From: DAOWGG01 sp965369815 | GTDB taxonomy: Bacteria; Patescibacteriota; Gracilibacteria; UM-FILTER-43-11 | Assembly (NCBI GenBank): GCA_965369815.1 | Contig: CBDUQS010000047.1 | Span: 1 to 7,450 of the forward strand | Reading direction: 5' to 3' | DNA: 7,450 bases | In this document: in pieces, positions 5,010 through 7,450 of the stretch | How positions within the stretch are numbered: the first letter of the stretch is position 1 | Layout: the number at the start of each line of letters is the position of its first letter | Notes under the pieces: generated by a model | Told to the model about the DNA's origin: nothing | Seen by the model: only the letters and a program-made list of their open reading frames with translations | The model's database searches: none | Made by a program: the position numbers and the translations under genes

Positions 5010-7450
5010 TTATTTTTTATTCCCCTCCTCATCTTTGGTGGAAATACTTAAGCTAAAGCTCGACATATAGCGACCGGTTGCCGCATTGAATGACTTTGAG
5101 TAGCTATTAAAAGACTGCATTCCGTAAAAGTAAGGCTGAGCCTCATCATTTGGATCATCCCTATCTTTTGGATAGTACATAAACGCCTCTTCAATCTCAG
5201 CCAACTTGGTTAAGTTCTTACCTAAAGGATCGCTAAGCGTTGCTGCTACTGATAATTTGCCATTTTCAACATCGTAAGAATAATTGTTGTATTTAACATA
5301 TTGAGCCAAGGCGTTTTTTTCATACACGGATTCTGTTACTTCATTGAGCATTCGAATTAATTCAGGCCAATCCATTCGACTTTCTCGAATATTATCGATG
5401 GTTTCAATATTTTCATTCTTCGCTTCCTCCTGATATTTTTTAATATCTTTGTTTAACCCCTTTTCCTTTTCCTGTTTTTCATCCAGAGTTCCAGCAGCGT
5501 TCTTTAGCTGAATGGCATAATTCTCTTGACCTGCCATGGACAAAACACGATTGTTTTCATCGATATTGTAAGCGTAAAAGAACCCAGCGCTCAGAACAAT
5601 AAAAGCAATAGCGAACTTAAGAAAAGCTCCTGCAAAATGCATGAATCCCTCACCAGTTGATTCCTCTTTCTTTTTCACTACTTTTTCTTTTTTAGCCTTA
5701 TTGGTTTGAGTAACAATTGTATCGATGATGGATTCTGATTTTTTTGACCCCTCAGATTCTGCTACTTTTTTACCAAACAAGCTAGTAAACATATTCCCTT
5801 TTGCCTCCTCTTTTTTATCACCCACTTTCTTTGGCGCATCATCCTTTTTACCTCCGACAGCACCCAGTGGAACCGCCACCATTGGCGATGTTGGTTTAGC
5901 GGGAGCTGGAGTTGCCACTGGAGAAGATACAACTGATTTTGGAGCCTCTGGCTTTTTATCAACGACTGTGGCCAGAGCTACAACAGGCTTAGCAACTGGA
6001 TCTGTCTTAATCTCAGCGGTTTTTGGAGCAGCTATTGGGGCTACAATCTGAGTAGGTTTAGCAGGCTCAGAAGCTTTAGTAGGGGTTGGCATTGTTGGCT
6101 TTACCTCTGGTCTTTTATCAACAACTGAGGCCGGAGCTGCAACAGGCTTAGAAACTGGACCTGCCTTAATCTCAGCTGGCTTTGCTGGAGTTTTGGCTTT
6201 TTCCTCGTTTGCCTTTGGAAGTTTTTTAAGCGCTTTTTGAGCGACTGAATTTTTCTCATCTACCGCCAACATATCATTGGCTTTCTTCTCCACCTTTTCC
6301 CATTCTTCATTTTTCAAAAACTCTTTCAATTCAGCGCTCATGCCTTTTATTTTTTCCTTTTTAGCCTGAGCTTCAAGTTTGTTTTTTTCTTTTGTTAATT
6401 TTTCCTGAGCTTTTTTAGCTGCTTTGTTTTCTGGATCGCTTTTTTGAAGCGCTTCAATTAAAATTTCAGAATCCTTAGTACGCCCTTCTTTTAGAGCTAA
6501 TTTTAGATTCTCTTCAGACTTTTTAATATCATCCTTTGGATCCTCAGTAACTGATGCTTTTGCCGGTGCTTCGGAAGCCTTTGGTGCTTCTTTTTTGTCG
6601 ATTGATTTTGCTTCTACTACCTCCTTCTTGACCTCTTCTGGCTTTTTGTCTTTTTTACTGAAGATCTTCGCAAGAAACCCAGCCTTCTTTTCATCTTTTT
6701 CAACTTCCTTTTTTTCGGTCGGCACAGCTACAGCTGGAGCCTTTGGTGCGACGGCTACTGGAGTTGGTGCAGGAGCTGTAACTGGCTTAGCAACTGGCTC
6801 TGCCTTAACCTCAGCGGGCTTTGAAGTAGACGCTTCTACCTTCTTTTCCACAGATGCCTGAACTGGAGTCTGAACCTCCTTCTTTCCAAACAAACGACCA
6901 AAAAATCCGGCCTTCTTTTCTGTCTTATCTGAACTTTCAGCGGTCACTAAAGATTTTGCATCAACTTTGTTTTCTTTTGCAACTTTTTCTATCGCCTTTG
7001 TGGCTGCTTTATTTTTTGAATCTAAACTTAAAATTTCATTGGCTTTCTTTGTGGCTTCATCCCATTTTTTATCGGTTAGTAAGGCTTTGAGTTCGGCTGA
7101 CAAAACTTTTACTTTCCCTTTGCTTGCTTGAGAACTAAGCGCATCTTTAGCCTCTTGGATCTGAGATAGAATTTTATTCGCTTCTTTATTTTCTGGATCG
7201 AGCTTTTTAAGCTGCTCCGCAAATTGAGTTACCTCTGCCAAGTTACCGGCCTTAAAAGCGATTTCCATCTTATCTTCTAGCTCTTTAATCTTTCCCGCAT
7301 TTGCTTGCTTTAAAGCGTCTGCCTCCGCCTGCTGAGCTTTTTCCAAAAGACGATCCGCCAGATGATTCTCCGGATCGAGCCCTTTCAGCTCTTCAGACAT
7401 TTTTTTAACATCATCAATACGACGTTCCTTGAAAGCGGTTTTCAAATCGG
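5010..7450 (-). CDS. PilN-like membrane protein with large cytoplasmic helical-repeat region (5' end outside window)
   Basis: Probable PilN-type partner of PilO. The frame is open to the right edge, so the true start is missing; residue numbers here count the TTG codon at 7445 as 1 (811 residues). Order: 59-residue helical repeats (1-158), basic-aromatic motif 1 (176-190), Pro/Ala/Lys linker, motif 2 (252-268), two more helical repeats (306-414), a long Pro/Ala/Lys linker with internal duplications, motif 3 (548-561), one membrane segment (about 601-626) preceded by a Lys-rich stretch (positive-inside, so repeats are cytoplasmic), a coiled coil (about 640-678), and a small extracytoplasmic alpha/beta domain (to 811) with WPELIRMLNEV (693-703). 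PilN is normally about 200 residues with a short cytoplasmic tail that binds PilM; this one is at least four times longer. Its position before pilO matches the usual pilN-pilO order. The PilN assignment is inferred from topology and order; a lineage-specific scaffold is the alternative. Confidence 0.72.
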   Translation of the reverse strand, partial: DLKTAFKERRIDDVKKMSEELKGLDPENHLADRLLEKAQQAEADALKQANAGKIKELEDKMEIAFKAGNLAEVTQFAEQLKKLDPENKEANKILSQIQEAKDALSSQASKGKVKVLSAELKALLTDKKWDEATKKANEILSLDSKNKAATKAIEKVAKENKVDAKSLVTAESSDKTEKKAGFFGRLFGKKEVQTPVQASVEKKVEASTSKPAEVKAEPVAKPVTAPAPTPVAVAPKAPAVAVPTEKKEVEKDEKKAGFLAKIFSKKDKKPEEVKKEVVEAKSIDKKEAPKASEAPAKASVTEDPKDDIKKSEENLKLALKEGRTKDSEILIEALQKSDPENKAAKKAQEKLTKEKNKLEAQAKKEKIKGMSAELKEFLKNEEWEKVEKKANDMLAVDEKNSVAQKALKKLPKANEEKAKTPAKPAEIKAGPVSKPVAAPASVVDKRPEVKPTMPTPTKASEPAKPTQIVAPIAAPKTAEIKTDPVAKPVVALATVVDKKPEAPKSVVSSPVATPAPAKPTSPMVAVPLGAVGGKKDDAPKKVGDKKEEAKGNMFTSLFGKKVAESEGSKKSESIIDTIVTQTNKAKKEKVVKKKEESTGEGFMHFAGAFLKFAIAFIVLSAGFFYAYNIDENNRVLSMAGQENYAIQLKNAAGTLDEKQEKEKGLNKDIKKYQEEAKNENIETIDNIRESRMDWPELIRMLNEVTESVYEKNALAQYVKYNNYSYDVENGKLSVAATLSDPLGKNLTKLAEIEEAFMYYPKDRDDPNDEAQPYFYGMQSFNSYSKSFNAATGRYMSSFSLSISTKDEEGNKK
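5937..6023 (-). repeat. Intragenic linker repeat, copy 1
   Basis: This encodes residues 475-503, pattern K-T-A-E-I-K-x-x-P-V-A-K-P-V followed by VVDKKPE. It is clearly similar at DNA level to 6096-6182. A shorter third relative (residues 209-227, 6765-6821) shares the first half. It lies in the Pro/Ala/Lys linker of the PilN-like protein; such repeats can change in number by recombination. Confidence 0.75.
6096..6182 (-). repeat. Intragenic linker repeat, copy 2
   Basis: This encodes residues 422-450 (KPAEIKAGPVSKPV, then VVDKRPE). It pairs with 5937-6023, offset 159 bases (53 codons), so it is in frame. Gain or loss of a unit would change linker length without breaking the reading frame. 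Confidence 0.75.
6204..6530 (-). repeat. Helical-repeat module, copy II (residues 306-414)
   Basis: Ungapped counterpart of 6966-7292. Its landmarks are DPENK at 337-341, SAELK at 370-374, Trp382, KKAN at 387-390 and DEKN at 396-399. It sits between two low-complexity linkers, so the ancestral two-unit module seems to have been duplicated together with linker and motif sequence. Divergence between copies is considerable at the protein level, so the duplication is not recent. Confidence 0.75.
6966..7292 (-). repeat. Helical-repeat module, copy I (residues 52-160)
   Basis: This encodes two 59-residue units of the PilN-like protein and aligns without gaps to copy II at 6204-6530, offset 254 residues (762 bases). 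Shared landmarks are LDPENK at 82-87 (SDPENK in copy II), SAELK at 116-120, Trp128, KKAN at 133-136 and an Asp-x-x-Asn at 142-145. A third, partly outside unit lies upstream with its DPEN at residues 24-27. The signature resembles TPR repeats (which often end D-P-x-N), but the period is 59, not 34. Confidence 0.75.

Noticed and set aside
5937..6821. CRISPR-like or mobile repeat
   Set aside because: The repeats are in frame, unevenly spaced, protein-coding and diverged; they are linker duplications within one gene.
7443..7445. TTG at 7443-7445 as the start of the PilN-like gene
   Set aside because: The frame stays open to the window edge and the preceding codon (GAT) is compatible with coding; the codon falls inside a helical repeat whose first part is missing. 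The gene is 5'-partial.
1..7450. UGA recoded to glycine (as in some Gracilibacteria)
   Set aside because: All genes read through with no in-frame TGA, glycine is encoded by GGN, and the five visible stops are TAA. There is no evidence for recoding, although absence of TGA stops does not exclude it.

Overview
The window is a single minus-strand block of type IV pilus-like assembly genes. In order of transcription (right to left) it holds a very large PilN-like platform protein (5' end outside the window), PilO, the PilB-family assembly ATPase, the PilC-family polytopic platform protein, and two tandem type IV prepilins, the second cut off by the window start. No RNA gene, transposon or CRISPR array was seen. 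Nearly all bases are coding; the longest gap between genes is 175 bases.

Organism: moderate to low GC, TAA at all five visible stop codons, A/T-rich leaders without Shine-Dalgarno motifs, proteins rich in Lys/Glu/Pro/Ala low-complexity segments, and an intergenic cluster of degenerate TTCGAA-type repeats. Together with the style of the pilins (a mature start followed by ARDTARIADLNNISQALEVY), this suggests an uncultivated bacterium of the Candidate Phyla Radiation (Patescibacteria). That placement is an inference from general style; no marker gene is present. The code is ordinary: UGA is never needed as a sense codon.

Layout: 5010 to the right edge is the PilN-like gene. It encodes a long cytoplasmic array of 59-residue helical repeats, Pro/Ala/Lys linkers and three copies of a short basic-aromatic motif, then one membrane segment and a small extracytoplasmic PilN-like domain. 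4253-4978 is pilO and 2649-4226 is pilB; gaps of 31 and 26 bases suggest one operon. A 175-base repeat-bearing gap precedes pilC (1268-2473). A further 90-base gap carries a good sigma70-type promoter with an extended -10, apparently driving the pilin pair (566-1177 and 533 to the left edge).

How they work together: PilB hydrolyses ATP and is thought to turn PilC, which lifts prepilins (after cleavage at Gly|Phe) out of the membrane into a fibre. PilN and PilO normally form the inner-membrane alignment complex that links to the cytoplasmic PilM. Here PilM is not seen, PilB lacks a recognisable N-terminal N1/MshEN domain, and the PilN-like protein carries a large cytoplasmic repeat region. The most interesting possibility is a rewired platform in which this repeat region does the job of PilM. 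The second notable feature is the pilin pair: about 190 bases of almost identical DNA at the 5' end joined to strongly divergent 3' parts, a conserved/variable mosaic suggesting recent duplication or gene conversion.
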